A stretch of 64,000 bases of DNA. Source: CAVQAH01 sp963784195. Lineage in GTDB: Bacteria; Acidobacteriota; Vicinamibacteria; Vicinamibacterales; 2-12-FULL-66-21. The notes beneath the pieces are model-generated. The model was not told the origin of the DNA. It did no database searches and saw only the letters and a program-made list of their open reading frames with translations. Made by a program: the position numbers and the translations under genes. The DNA lies in assembly GCA_963784195.1 (NCBI GenBank), contig CAWARA010000020.1, positions 868,001-932,000 on the forward strand, in the 5' to 3' direction. This document shows, one piece after another, positions 19,359-26,918 of this stretch (the first letter of the stretch is position 1; each line of letters begins with the position of its first letter).

Positions 19359-19682
19359 GGAGGGGACGGAGGACACGGAAAAAGCTTCAACTCGGAGAAA
19401 CGGGGCAACGGAGGGAGGCACCGAAGACGCGCTGCGACTCACCAGCCGATGTCGGCCCGGCCTTCGGCCGGGCCGGGCGATCGACGGACACCCCGAGGGC
19501 ACAAGCCGGACGAAAACGACAGGGACGGCTTGTGCCCTCGGGGTGTCCGTCGATCGCTCGCCGCGCGCGCGCGGCGACATCGGCTCGCCAGACGCAACCC
19601 GCAAACACATATGATTGTCTCCGTTTCTCCGTTTCTCCGAGTTGAAGCTCGTTCCGTGTCCTCCGTAACCTCCGTCAAGGAG
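19359..19682. repeat. Composite inverted element: CTCCGTT-type outer arms (copy 2)
   Basis: The left arm (19359-19425) contains GGAGGGGACGGAGG and AGCTTCAACTCGGAGAAACG. The right arm (19615-19682) contains CTCCGTTTCTCCG, GAGTTGAAGCTCGTTCCG and CCTCCGTAACCTCCGTC. The inner element lies between them. The right arm ends one base before the AAGGAG ribosome binding site of the bacilliredoxin gene, so the element occupies that gene's whole 5' region. This 333-base gap has no gene. Confidence 0.82.
19443..19586. repeat. Inner structured inverted pair (GCTTGTG-CGGGGTGTC-GATCGC unit), copy 2
   Basis: Facing units at 19443-19508 (reverse) and 19526-19586 (forward) have perfectly paired inner arms of about 31 bases (GGCTTGTGCCCTCGGGGTGT onward through CCGTCGATCGC) and a loop of about 20 bases. 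Each unit then has its own GC hairpin (CGGCCCGGCCGAAGGCCGGG in one, TCGCCGCGCGCGCGCGGCGA in the other) before CATCGGCT. Compared with the pair at 12957-13096, the conserved words match but the hairpins differ. Confidence 0.78.
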
Positions 19683-19686
19683 ATAT

Positions 19687-20112
19687 ATGCCCTACCCTGA
19701 GATGCTGATTGCCCCGATGCGCGGCGAGCTGATCGAGATCGGCGCGCGCGAGCTGCGGACGTCCACCGCCGTTGACGAGCAGCTTGCTGCCCCCGGAACG
19801 GTATTACTCGTCGTCAACTCTGTTTGTGGCTGCGCGGCGGGCAAGGCCCGGCCGGGCATCGCGATGGCGATGAATCATCGGACCAGACCGGACGTGCTGG
19901 CGACGGTGTTCGCGGGCGCTGATATCGATGCCACGGAGCGGGCGCGCGAGCGTCTCGCACCCTATCCTCCGTCGTCGCCATCCATGGGACTGTTTCGTGA
20001 CGGGAAGCTGGTCTGGATGATGGAAAGGCGCCAGATCGAGGGGCAGGACGCGCCCTCGATCGCCCGGGCGCTCACGCAGGCCTTCGACGAGTATTGCAAC
20101 TCGGCTTCCTGA
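19687..20112 (+). CDS. Bacilliredoxin, BrxA/BrxB (YphP/YqiW) family
   Basis: A 141-residue thioredoxin-fold protein with the bacilliredoxin CGC motif (LLVVNSVCGCAAGKARPG, about residues 41-58). It starts MPYPEMLIAPMRGELIEIG, the usual family opening. These proteins remove bacillithiol from mixed disulfides in Firmicutes; relatives are common in Acidobacteria, where the low-molecular thiol partner is less clear. AAGGAG lies six bases before the ATG, the clearest ribosome binding site in the window. It converges with speA, with only four bases between the stops. Confidence 0.9.
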   Translation: MPYPEMLIAPMRGELIEIGARELRTSTAVDEQLAAPGTVLLVVNSVCGCAAGKARPGIAMAMNHRTRPDVLATVFAGADIDATERARERLAPYPPSSPSMGLFRDGKLVWMMERRQIEGQDAPSIARALTQAFDEYCNSAS

Positions 20113-20116
20113 CGTC

Positions 20117-22066
20117 CTACTGATCCTTGGGATCCTCGAGGTACGTGTAGCCCTGCAGCCCTTCCTCGTAGAACTCGAGCAGCCGGCCTGACTCCTCGTA
20201 GCTGATCTTCCCCTGACGCACGGCGAGCTCGACGTCGTTGCGCAGCTTTCTGACGAGCGTCGCCGCGTCGAACTCGACGTAGTCGAGGACCTCGGTGACC
20301 GTGTCGCCTTTGACGACCGTGTCCAGGACGACGCTGCCGCGGTCGTCCAGGCTGACGTGAACGGCATGCGTGTCGCCGAACAGGTTGTGGAGGTCGCCGA
20401 GAATCTCCTGGTACGCGCCGACGAGGAACACCCCGAGGTAATAGGGGTCGCCGTTGACCGTGTGCAGCGGCAGTGTCCGCTTGACGTCGCGGCGATCGAT
20501 GAACTGATCGATCTTGCCGTCCGAGTCACAGGTGATGTCGCCCAGCACCGCGTGGTGCGTCGGCGGCGTGTTCAGCCGGTGGATGGGCATGACCGGGAAC
20601 AGCTGCTTGATCGCCCAGCTGTCCGGGCACGACTGGAACAGCGAAAAGTTGCAGAAGTAGGTGTCCGCCATGGCGTCGTCCAGGCCCTGCAGGTCCTCTG
20701 GCACGTCCTCCATCTGCGCGACGAGCTTCTTCAGCTTTACAAGGATCGCGAAATACAGGTTCTCCGCCTGGCACCGCTGCTCGAGCGGGAGATATCCACC
20801 GCTGAAGAGATTCAGCGCCATGTCGAGCGCCTGCTGCGCGTCGTGATAGCTCTCGAGCGCGTTGCGGGCCGTCATGTTCTGGTAGGTCTCGAGCAGGTCG
20901 ATGACCGGCTGCTCCGCCTCGTCCGGCGAAATGCTGTCCGGGATCTTCTCTTCGCCGAAGGCTGAAACACCCAGGACGTTGAAGATGAGCACACTGTGGT
21001 ACGCCACGATCGCGCGGCCGCTCTCCGAGACGATCGTCGGGTGCTTCACGCCGGCGTCGTCGCACACTGTCTGGATGTGGTAGACGACGTCGTTCGCGTA
21101 TTCCTCGAGGGTGTAGTTGACGCTGGACTCGAAGTTCGTCTGGGACCCGTCGTAGTCCACCCCCAGACCCCCGCCGACGTCGAGATACTCCAGGCCGGCG
21201 CCTGCCTTCACGAGCTCGGTGTATACCCGCGCAGCCTCGTTCAGGGCGCCCTTGACGATCCGGATGTTCGGAATCTGGCTTCCGAGATGGAAATGGAGAA
21301 GCTTGAAACAGTCCTGCATGCCGAGGACGCGCAGTTCCTCGAGGCCGCGCAGTACTTCTGCCACGGTCAAGCCGAACTTCGACCGATAGCCCCCGGACCC
21401 CTGCCATCGTCCGCCGCCCCGCGCCGCGAGCTTGACGCGCATGCCGATCTGCGGCCGGACGCCGACCTTCTCCGCATAACGAAGTATTAGACCGAGCTCG
21501 GTGTATTTCTCGACGACCGGGATCACCTGCCGCCCAATCTTCTGGGCGAGCATGGCCATCTCGATGAACTCGGCGTCCTTGAACCCGTTACAGATGATGG
21601 GGGTGTCGTTGTAAGCCTGGGCCGCAACGGCCAGCAGCTCCGGTTTCGACCCCGCCTCCAGTCCGAAGCCGTATTCACGGCCAAAATCGAGCACTTCCTC
21701 TACGACCTGCCGCTGCTGGTTGACCTTGATCGGATAGACACAGAGGTAACGCCCTTCGTACTGGTGCTGATTGATGGCGGTTTGGAAGGCGTTGTGGATG
21801 TCGCCGACGCGGTGCCGGAGGATGTCGCGGAACCTGACGAGAACGGGCAATTGGATCCCGCGAAGCAGGAGGTGGTCGGTCAGCTGCTTCAGGTCGATGG
21901 ACCGTGCCGGGTCCTTCGTCGGATGGACCAGGACGTGCCCCGTCTCGGAGATCGAAAAGTAACCCTTCCCCCACCGCTCGACCTCGTACAGCTCGGTCGC
22001 GTCGGTGACCGTAAAGACCTCGCCGGTCTGCCAGTTGCGGTGACCGCGAATCGTTTGTGTGCTCAC
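20117..22066 (-). CDS. speA: Biosynthetic arginine decarboxylase
   Basis: A PLP-dependent, fold-III arginine decarboxylase that makes agmatine for polyamine synthesis. From GTG 22066 it has 649 residues, close to E. coli SpeA (658); the frame stays open to 22138 into repeat DNA, but RGHRNWQTGEVFTVTDATEL is the natural beginning. Landmarks: the PLP lysine in CVYPIKVNQQRQV (about residue 100), GLEAGSKPEL, HFHLGSQIPNI, the glycine loop YLDVGGGLGVDYDG, SESGRAIVAYHS, and FQSCPDSWAI with the active-site cysteine. The C-terminal domain is intact. The start lies 41 bases from a 13-bp repeat array. Confidence 0.95.
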   Translation of the reverse strand: MSTQTIRGHRNWQTGEVFTVTDATELYEVERWGKGYFSISETGHVLVHPTKDPARSIDLKQLTDHLLLRGIQLPVLVRFRDILRHRVGDIHNAFQTAINQHQYEGRYLCVYPIKVNQQRQVVEEVLDFGREYGFGLEAGSKPELLAVAAQAYNDTPIICNGFKDAEFIEMAMLAQKIGRQVIPVVEKYTELGLILRYAEKVGVRPQIGMRVKLAARGGGRWQGSGGYRSKFGLTVAEVLRGLEELRVLGMQDCFKLLHFHLGSQIPNIRIVKGALNEAARVYTELVKAGAGLEYLDVGGGLGVDYDGSQTNFESSVNYTLEEYANDVVYHIQTVCDDAGVKHPTIVSESGRAIVAYHSVLIFNVLGVSAFGEEKIPDSISPDEAEQPVIDLLETYQNMTARNALESYHDAQQALDMALNLFSGGYLPLEQRCQAENLYFAILVKLKKLVAQMEDVPEDLQGLDDAMADTYFCNFSLFQSCPDSWAIKQLFPVMPIHRLNTPPTHHAVLGDITCDSDGKIDQFIDRRDVKRTLPLHTVNGDPYYLGVFLVGAYQEILGDLHNLFGDTHAVHVSLDDRGSVVLDTVVKGDTVTEVLDYVEFDAATLVRKLRNDVELAVRQGKISYEESGRLLEFYEEGLQGYTYLEDPKDQ

Positions 22067-22106
22067 GCGATCATGATACGGCACCTTGTCGCGTTTTTTG
22101 CAGGAA

Positions 22107-22403
22107 GGTTCAACGTGGGGTTCACGACGAGGGTTCACGACGAGGGTTCACGACGAGCGTTCAACACGAGGGTTCATACGAGGGTTCACGACGCTGGTTC
22201 GCACGACGGTTCAGACTGCTCGCCGCGGTTCGGAACGCGCGAGGTTGTTGATCGCTTGATCCTGGAACCACGAGGGGCTCGACCAGCGAAGCGAGACGAT
22301 GCGAGCTCACGACGTGAACGCTACGTCGTCGAACCCTCGTCGTGAACCCTCGTCGTGAACCCCCGTCGTGAACCCCCGTCGTGAACCCCCGTCGTGAACG
22401 TTC
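22107..22403. repeat. 13-bp tandem repeats in facing arrays (GGTTCACGACGAG), copy 1
   Basis: The left array (22107-22216) has about eight 13-base units, GGTTCACGACGAG with drift. The right array (22324-22403) has about six units of the reverse complement (CGTCGTGAACCCC / CTCGTCGTGAACC). The gap between them holds unique sequence. The 638-base region 22067-22704 lies between the divergent speA and histidine kinase genes and has no supportable coding sequence. Similar arrays occur at 30041-30258 and 55424-55491. Confidence 0.85.
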
Positions 22404-22704
22404 ATTTCCGCAAAACCTCTGCGCGATACCGGACAGCACACCTCTCCTGCCCAGGTCATCGGTTCTCGAGACTGATTGGGACGAAACGCCATTTCACAGT
22501 GATGGATTACGACTGAGCAGAGACGGACCGCTGATATCGATGAGTAGCGAGACTGCTGGGGCGCTAACTCGTGAGAGGCGCGCAGGATGCAGTTGAGAAA
22601 CTCGCGAAATTTCAGCAGACGAAACCCATGGTTGATACGTCTAACGATAAGCACGGGCTCGGCATACGGTCGTCGATCCATGTGCGGGCGTTCCCTTACA
22701 TCTG

Positions 22705-23231
22705 ATGAAGCCACCTCCCGATCGTCGACTCGACCCGTACGGCACCGGCACCGACGTACCCGTGACGGCTCCGCTCCGTTACGGCCTGCGCTGGTGGGTC
22801 GTCGTCCTTGCGGCCACTTTCCTCGCGTTCGGATCGACGTTGCTGGCGTGGCAGTTCTCGCTCGCGATCGGTCGCGTCAACACAGACTGGCGGACGCTGC
22901 TCGTCCTGAACAGCGCGTACTGGTATCTGTGGGCGGCCTTCACGCCCGTGATCGTCTGGCTGTCGCAGCACTACCGCTTCGAGCGGCAGGGACTCTTCCG
23001 CGCGATCCTGGTGCACATCCCGTCCGTCGCGATCTTTTCGTTCGGGCATATCGCCGTGATGGGTGGCGTCCAGTGGTGGATCGCCGCCGCGCGCGGCCAG
23101 GCCTTCCCATGGTGGGAAGAGGTTCAGAACACGGCCCTGCAGTATTTCGACTGGGAGATGATGACCTACTGGGCCATCGTCGGCCTGAGTCATGCCGTCC
23201 TCTATTACCGCGAATCGCGAGACCGCGCGGT
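22705..23231 (+). CDS. LytS/YehU-type sensor histidine kinase, part 1 of 2 (membrane domain; gene 22705-23965)
   Basis: Membrane-sensing half of a two-component kinase. Four helices are visible: WWVVVLAATFLAFGSTLLAW (about 31-50), YWYLWAAFTPVIVWLS (about 72-88), AILVHIPSVAIFSFGHIAVM (about 101-120) and MMTYWAIVGLSHAVLYY (about 152-168). The frame breaks at 23228-23233 in GCGCGGTACGC, where dropping one G joins SRDRA to YAASQLETK. The start is the ATG at 22705. It is the first gene of a kinase-regulator pair. Confidence 0.82.
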
Positions 23232-23965
23232 ACGCTGCATCGCAGCTCGAGACGAAGCTCGTCGAGGCCCAGCTCAAGGCGCTCCAGCAGCAGCTCCACC
23301 CACACTTCCTGTTCAACACGCTGCATGCGATCTCCGCGCTGATGCATCGCGACGTGGATGCGGCGGATCGGACCCTGATGCGTCTTTCAGACCTGCTGCG
23401 TCTGACGCTCGAAAACATCGGGCAGCAGGAGGTCACGCTGCAATCGGAGCTCGAGTTCCTGTCGAAGTACCTGCAGATTGAACAAACGCGCTTCGCAGAC
23501 CGCCTGATCGTCCGTTTCGACGTGGAACCGGCGACGCTCGATACCCAGGTGCCGCACCTGATCCTGCAGCCGCTGGTGGAGAACGCGATCAAGCACGGCG
23601 TGGCGAAAAAGACCGGGCCAGGCCACATCGATATCTCGGCGCGGCGGGACGGCGACAAGCTGCTGCTCGAAGTGCGCGACGACGGCGTTGGCCTGTCGGA
23701 AGACGCGCTCACGGCCCTGCAGAAGGGAATCGGCGTGTCGACGACGCGGGCGCGGTTGCAACATCTCTTCGGCGCCGACTATCGGTTCGAGTTCCATCGA
23801 CAGCACGCCGGACTCTCGGTCCTCATCGCACTCCCGTGGCGTTCGAGTGAGGCACCCGACGAAATTCCCGCCGGACGAGTGGGGCCCGAGGCATCGTCGA
23901 TGCAGCCGGCGGCGGGGATGCGGACGATTGGAAAGCTTGGAACCGTGGCGCGGCAGCACCTCTGA
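23232..23965 (+). CDS. LytS/YehU-type sensor histidine kinase, part 2 of 2 (kinase domain)
   Basis: Catalytic half of the kinase. The His_kinase block QQQLHPHFLFNTLHAISAL contains the phospho-accepting histidine in the HPHFLFN context typical of the LytS class. The HATPase domain has the N-box ENAIKHGV, the G1 box VRDDGVGL and ISTTRARLQHLFG-like G2 (here VSTTRARLQHLFG). About 30 residues after LPWRSSEAP are low complexity. The literal ORF starts at the ATG at 23192. The response regulator follows after 102 bases. Confidence 0.86.
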
Positions 23966-24067
23966 ACCTGGCGCGCCGAAGATCTCTGACGAGTCGAACG
24001 AACACTTCATCAACACGCGTACCGGCAGCGCAGCCTTCCCGGAGCGGGGCCGTCGCGAACGGACGGG

Positions 24068-24844
24068 ATGACCATGAAGAAAATCAGGACGCTCATTGTC
24101 GACGACGAACCGCTCGCACGCGAGCGGCTGGCCACGCTGCTCGGAGGAGAACAGGACATCGAGGTGATCGGCCAGAGCCGTGACGGCGAAGAGGCCATCA
24201 CCGCGATTCAGGACCACTCGCCCGACCTGGTGTTTCTCGACGTCCAGATGCCGCAGATGAACGGCTTCGAGGTCATCGAGGCGGTGGGTAGCGAGCGGAT
24301 GCCGCTCGTGATTTTCGTGACTGCCTACGATCAGCACGCGCTGAAGGCCTTCCAGGTCCGCGCGCTGGACTACATCCTCAAACCGTTCGATCGCGAGCGC
24401 TTCAGCGAGGCGTTGCAGCGCGCCAGGAAACAGATCGAACGCGACGAAACCGGCGATCTCGGCCGCCGGCTGCTGGCGCTGGTGAAGGACCTCCGCAAGG
24501 ATCAGCCGAAGACCGATCGCCTCGTCGTGAAATCAGGCGGCCGCCTGTTCTTCCTCCGGATGGACGAGATCGACTGGATCGAAGCGGCGGGCAACTACGT
24601 CAGGCTGCACGTCGGCACCACGTCGCATCTCCTTCGGGAAACCATGAACGCCATCGAGGGCCGGCTCGATCCGGAGAAGTTCTTCCGCATCCACCGGTCT
24701 CGAATCGTGAACATGGAGCGCATTCAGGAAATGCAGCCCTGGCTGAACGGCGAATATGCGGTCGTTCTGCGGACGGGCACGAGGCTGACCCTCAGCCGCG
24801 GGTATCGCGAGAAGCTCCAGGAGCGCCTCGGCCGGGGACTGTGA
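24068..24844 (+). CDS. LytTR-family response regulator
   Basis: A 258-residue regulator. The receiver domain (residues 6-120) has the acidic pair in LIVDDEPLARERL, the phospho-acceptor Asp in DLVFLDVQMPQMNGFEV, Thr in IFVTAYDQHALKAF and Lys in DYILKPFD. A linker leads to a LytTR DNA-binding domain (about 150-258) with RLVVKSGGRLFFLRMDEIDW and FFRIHRSRIVNM. It is the cognate partner of the adjacent LytS-type kinase. ATGs at 24068 and 24074 are equally plausible. Targets are not visible here. Confidence 0.92.
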   Translation: MTMKKIRTLIVDDEPLARERLATLLGGEQDIEVIGQSRDGEEAITAIQDHSPDLVFLDVQMPQMNGFEVIEAVGSERMPLVIFVTAYDQHALKAFQVRALDYILKPFDRERFSEALQRARKQIERDETGDLGRRLLALVKDLRKDQPKTDRLVVKSGGRLFFLRMDEIDWIEAAGNYVRLHVGTTSHLLRETMNAIEGRLDPEKFFRIHRSRIVNMERIQEMQPWLNGEYAVVLRTGTRLTLSRGYREKLQERLGRGL

Positions 24845-24929
24845 CGCTTACAGATGAGCTCGGCGCGGATCTGTAAAGCGCCGGCCAAAACCGTAATGGC
24901 GCGATCGCCGATCGTCTCGCGATCGCGCC
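24845..24929. terminator. Two consecutive hairpins after the LytTR regulator
   Basis: CGCTTACAGAT (24845-24855) pairs with ATCTGTAAAGCG (24869-24880) apart from one extra A. GGCGCGATCGC (24898-24908) then pairs perfectly with GCGATCGCGCC (24919-24929). They lie one base after the stop at 24844. Neither is followed by a T-run, so if they end transcription it is not by a classic intrinsic terminator; they may protect the mRNA 3' end. Confidence 0.5.
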
Positions 24930-24960
24930 ACTTCCCGCCTGTTCCTGCACGGTACTCCGC

Positions 24961-25383
24961 TTGCCTCATCACGCGACCTACCGGTCTGCTGTGCTGAAAA
25001 ACCAAACCCAGAATTCAACGGCCACCACGACGCAGGTCATTCGCCGTCGCACCCTGACGATCGCGCTCGTCACCGACGACCGCGACCTCAGGCAAGCCTG
25101 CGCGCGTGTCCTGCGTTATCAGGAACACATCGTTTTCGAGGGAAGTCACGCGGGGCACGCGATGCTCGCGTGTCTGAAGGACCAGCCAATCGACCTCCTG
25201 ATCAGCGAGTTGTCGATGGCTGATGTGTCAGGCCCGGCCCTGGCTCGGCGCATGCTGCGGCACAGTCCGAGGCTGCGGGCGATTTACCTGGCGCAGGCGG
25301 GAACGACGTACGAGTCGGCGAACGTCCTGGTTCGACCTTTCACGCGCGACGATCTGCTGCGACGGCTGGCTGCCGCCTGCTGA
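24961..25383 (+). CDS. Stand-alone receiver-like protein with Glu at the phosphoacceptor site
   Basis: A protein of up to 140 residues with a single CheY-like receiver fold and no output domain. The acidic pair is present (LTIALVTDDRDLRQ, about residues 33-46), but the acceptor position reads DLLISELSMADVSG, with Glu where LLDLxMPxxxG expects Asp. The conserved Lys is Arg (VRPFTRDDLL). These changes suggest it cannot be phosphorylated normally and may be locked in one state. The start is uncertain (TTG 24961 is the longest). It lies 116 bases downstream of the LytTR regulator on the same strand. Confidence 0.72.
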   Translation: MPHHATYRSAVLKNQTQNSTATTTQVIRRRTLTIALVTDDRDLRQACARVLRYQEHIVFEGSHAGHAMLACLKDQPIDLLISELSMADVSGPALARRMLRHSPRLRAIYLAQAGTTYESANVLVRPFTRDDLLRRLAAAC

Positions 25384-25407
25384 GCAATCGTCGGCCTGGT
25401 CTCGATC

Positions 25408-26160
25408 CTACTTCGGCATCCGGAAGAGATCTTCCTGGATCGGGACGTTGAATTCGACTTTCTGCAACTTTACCTGCGTGACCACATTGCCGTTCATCGA
25501 CTGCTTCATACTGAACGCGACCTGCATTCCGTCGACGGTCTGGTAGTCGCTGAGATCGGTCGTGACTTCCGCCGTCATGCCATTTCGCTCGAGCGTCGAG
25601 ACGGTTCGCATCTCGAGTCCCGTAGCCGCGTTCAGATAGTAGTGCTCGATGGAACCGCTCTTCTTCGTCACCTTCAGGTGATGGACCTCCGTGCCTTCAA
25701 CCGTCTCGTTCCCGACCAGCTCGATCGCGTGCCCTCGTTCCTTATAGGTCAGGAACAACGGATCGAACGTCGCCTCGTCGCGCGTCAGGTCCGCCTGTGG
25801 CCCCGTCAACTCTTGCGGCGCCGTCGAGCCGGTCATCGGATTGATGCCCCACACCGTTTTCCCGTCGAAGGCCATGACGATGTTCTGATCCTGGAACTTC
25901 GTTTCGCGCCGCAGTCGGTTGGGTCGCATCGCCCAACTGGTCATCGGCAGCTCCATTCCCTGCGCCGTGATGACGCCGGTGATCTTCACGGAGGTCAGGC
26001 TCCGGAGTTTCTCGGCGCCGCCGCGAGCGGCGAGATTCTTGGCAATCACGTCCTCGAGGGTGACGGCTTGCGCTGCGGCGGCCGCCGACGGGGTAACCGC
26101 CGGCATGAAGGTCAACAGCATGACCGCGGCACACGCCGTCACGCGCAGGATTCCGAGCAT
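25408..26160 (-). CDS. LolA-like / outer-membrane lipoprotein-sorting family protein
   Basis: A 250-residue exported protein with a signal peptide at residues 1-30 (ACAAVMLLTFMPAVTPSAAAAAQA). The mature part begins VTLEDVIAKNLAARGGAEKL and has the half-barrel pattern of the LolA/LppX superfamily: repeated strands such as KITGVITAQGMELPMTSW, RLRRETKFQDQNIVMAFDGK and TVEGTEVHHLKVTKK. Acidobacterial relatives are annotated as outer membrane lipoprotein-sorting proteins. Lipid or lipoprotein binding in the periplasm is an inference from the fold. It converges with the receiver gene, 24 bases away. Confidence 0.75.
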   Translation of the reverse strand: MLGILRVTACAAVMLLTFMPAVTPSAAAAAQAVTLEDVIAKNLAARGGAEKLRSLTSVKITGVITAQGMELPMTSWAMRPNRLRRETKFQDQNIVMAFDGKTVWGINPMTGSTAPQELTGPQADLTRDEATFDPLFLTYKERGHAIELVGNETVEGTEVHHLKVTKKSGSIEHYYLNAATGLEMRTVSTLERNGMTAEVTTDLSDYQTVDGMQVAFSMKQSMNGNVVTQVKLQKVEFNVPIQEDLFRMPK

Positions 26161-26295
26161 GGGTATTTCTCCTTCCGCTATCGATTGTACGTCGTCGGCG
26201 GGCGGCAGGCGGGTAACGGCTGAGGCAGGCAGACGGGCAGCGCCTTCGCGCCGCCCGCCTCGACCTGACGGTTTCTCGGGAAGAACCAGCTCGGA

Positions 26296-26556
26296 TCAGG
26301 CCTGACGCCTGACCATCATTCGATACAGTCCGAGCAGAATCGCCGCGCCCAGAATAGACATGAGCCAGCCGGCGCTGTCGTTCGGACCGTACAGATTGAG
26401 TGCCCTGCCAAGGAAGCCGGCTACGAGCGCCCCGGCAATCCCCAACAGGATGGTGACGATGAAGCCACCGGGATCACGACCCGGCATCAACAGCTTCGCG
26501 ATGACACCGACCACGAGACCGAACAGAATCCACGCAAGAATCCCCATCGCGGCCAT
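26296..26556 (-). CDS. GlsB/YeaQ/YmgE-family membrane protein
   Basis: An 86-residue membrane protein with three helices: MGILAWILFGLVVGVIAKLL, GGFIVTILLGIAGALVAGFL and GWLMSILGAAILLGLY. The loop between the first two carries the family signature MPGRDPGGF. This transglycosylase-associated (GlsB/YeaQ) family is linked to envelope and general stress, but its molecular role is not known. GGAGGG lies a few bases upstream of the ATG at 26556. It is transcribed divergently from the amidohydrolase that follows. Confidence 0.9.
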   Translation of the reverse strand: MAAMGILAWILFGLVVGVIAKLLMPGRDPGGFIVTILLGIAGALVAGFLGRALNLYGPNDSAGWLMSILGAAILLGLYRMMVRRQA

Positions 26557-26701
26557 CCCTCCTGTCCAATAGGCGGAAATGCAAGCGAGTGACCAGACCT
26601 ATTTATCGCTGGGGTGGGTTCCTGTCAATGTCCGTCACAGGGCCGTCCCAATCGCCTTGAACGCCAGTGCGCGTTATGGTCTGCTTCAGGCGGTTTCGCC
26701 G

Positions 26702-26908
26702 ATGTCGATGGACCGCCCGCTCGCGCATCCCGCCAATCAGGGCTGGCGAAAATACCGTAGCGTCGCAATGCAGGCGGCTGCGGTAGTTGGGGTCGTTTTC
26801 GGCGTCGCCTCGATCGTGCCGCTGGGAATGTATTTGCTGGCCCCACCTGATCGGGTAACGAACCCGTTGCCAGCCGAACCGATCGATCGTTTCACCAGCT
26901 CCACCTGA
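26702..26908 (+). CDS. Probable membrane-anchor N-terminus of the downstream amidohydrolase (frame-separated)
   Basis: A short ORF starting MSMDRPLAHPANQGWRKY, with one helix (AAAVVGVVFGVASIVPLGMYLL) and ending LPAEPIDRFTSST. It stops 11 bases before the amidohydrolase frame opens with PPESPAVIVIRDAGVVDVE. Related exported or anchored amidohydrolases begin with a helix followed by a Pro-rich linker and a VIRDxxVxDVExG strand. I therefore infer that one extra base near 26895-26910 separates two parts of one gene. The frame is open upstream to 26579, but the extra residues look non-coding. Alternative: an independent small membrane protein. Confidence 0.5.
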   Translation: MSMDRPLAHPANQGWRKYRSVAMQAAAVVGVVFGVASIVPLGMYLLAPPDRVTNPLPAEPIDRFTSST

Positions 26909-26918
26909 GTCGCCCGCA

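Noticed and set aside
22107..22403. 13-bp arrays as a CRISPR locus
   Set aside because: Units of 13 bases follow each other without spacers, and no cas genes are present.
22307..22714. Minus-strand ORF of 135 codons in the speA upstream gap
   Set aside because: It is made largely of translated 13-bp repeats and has no ribosome binding site.
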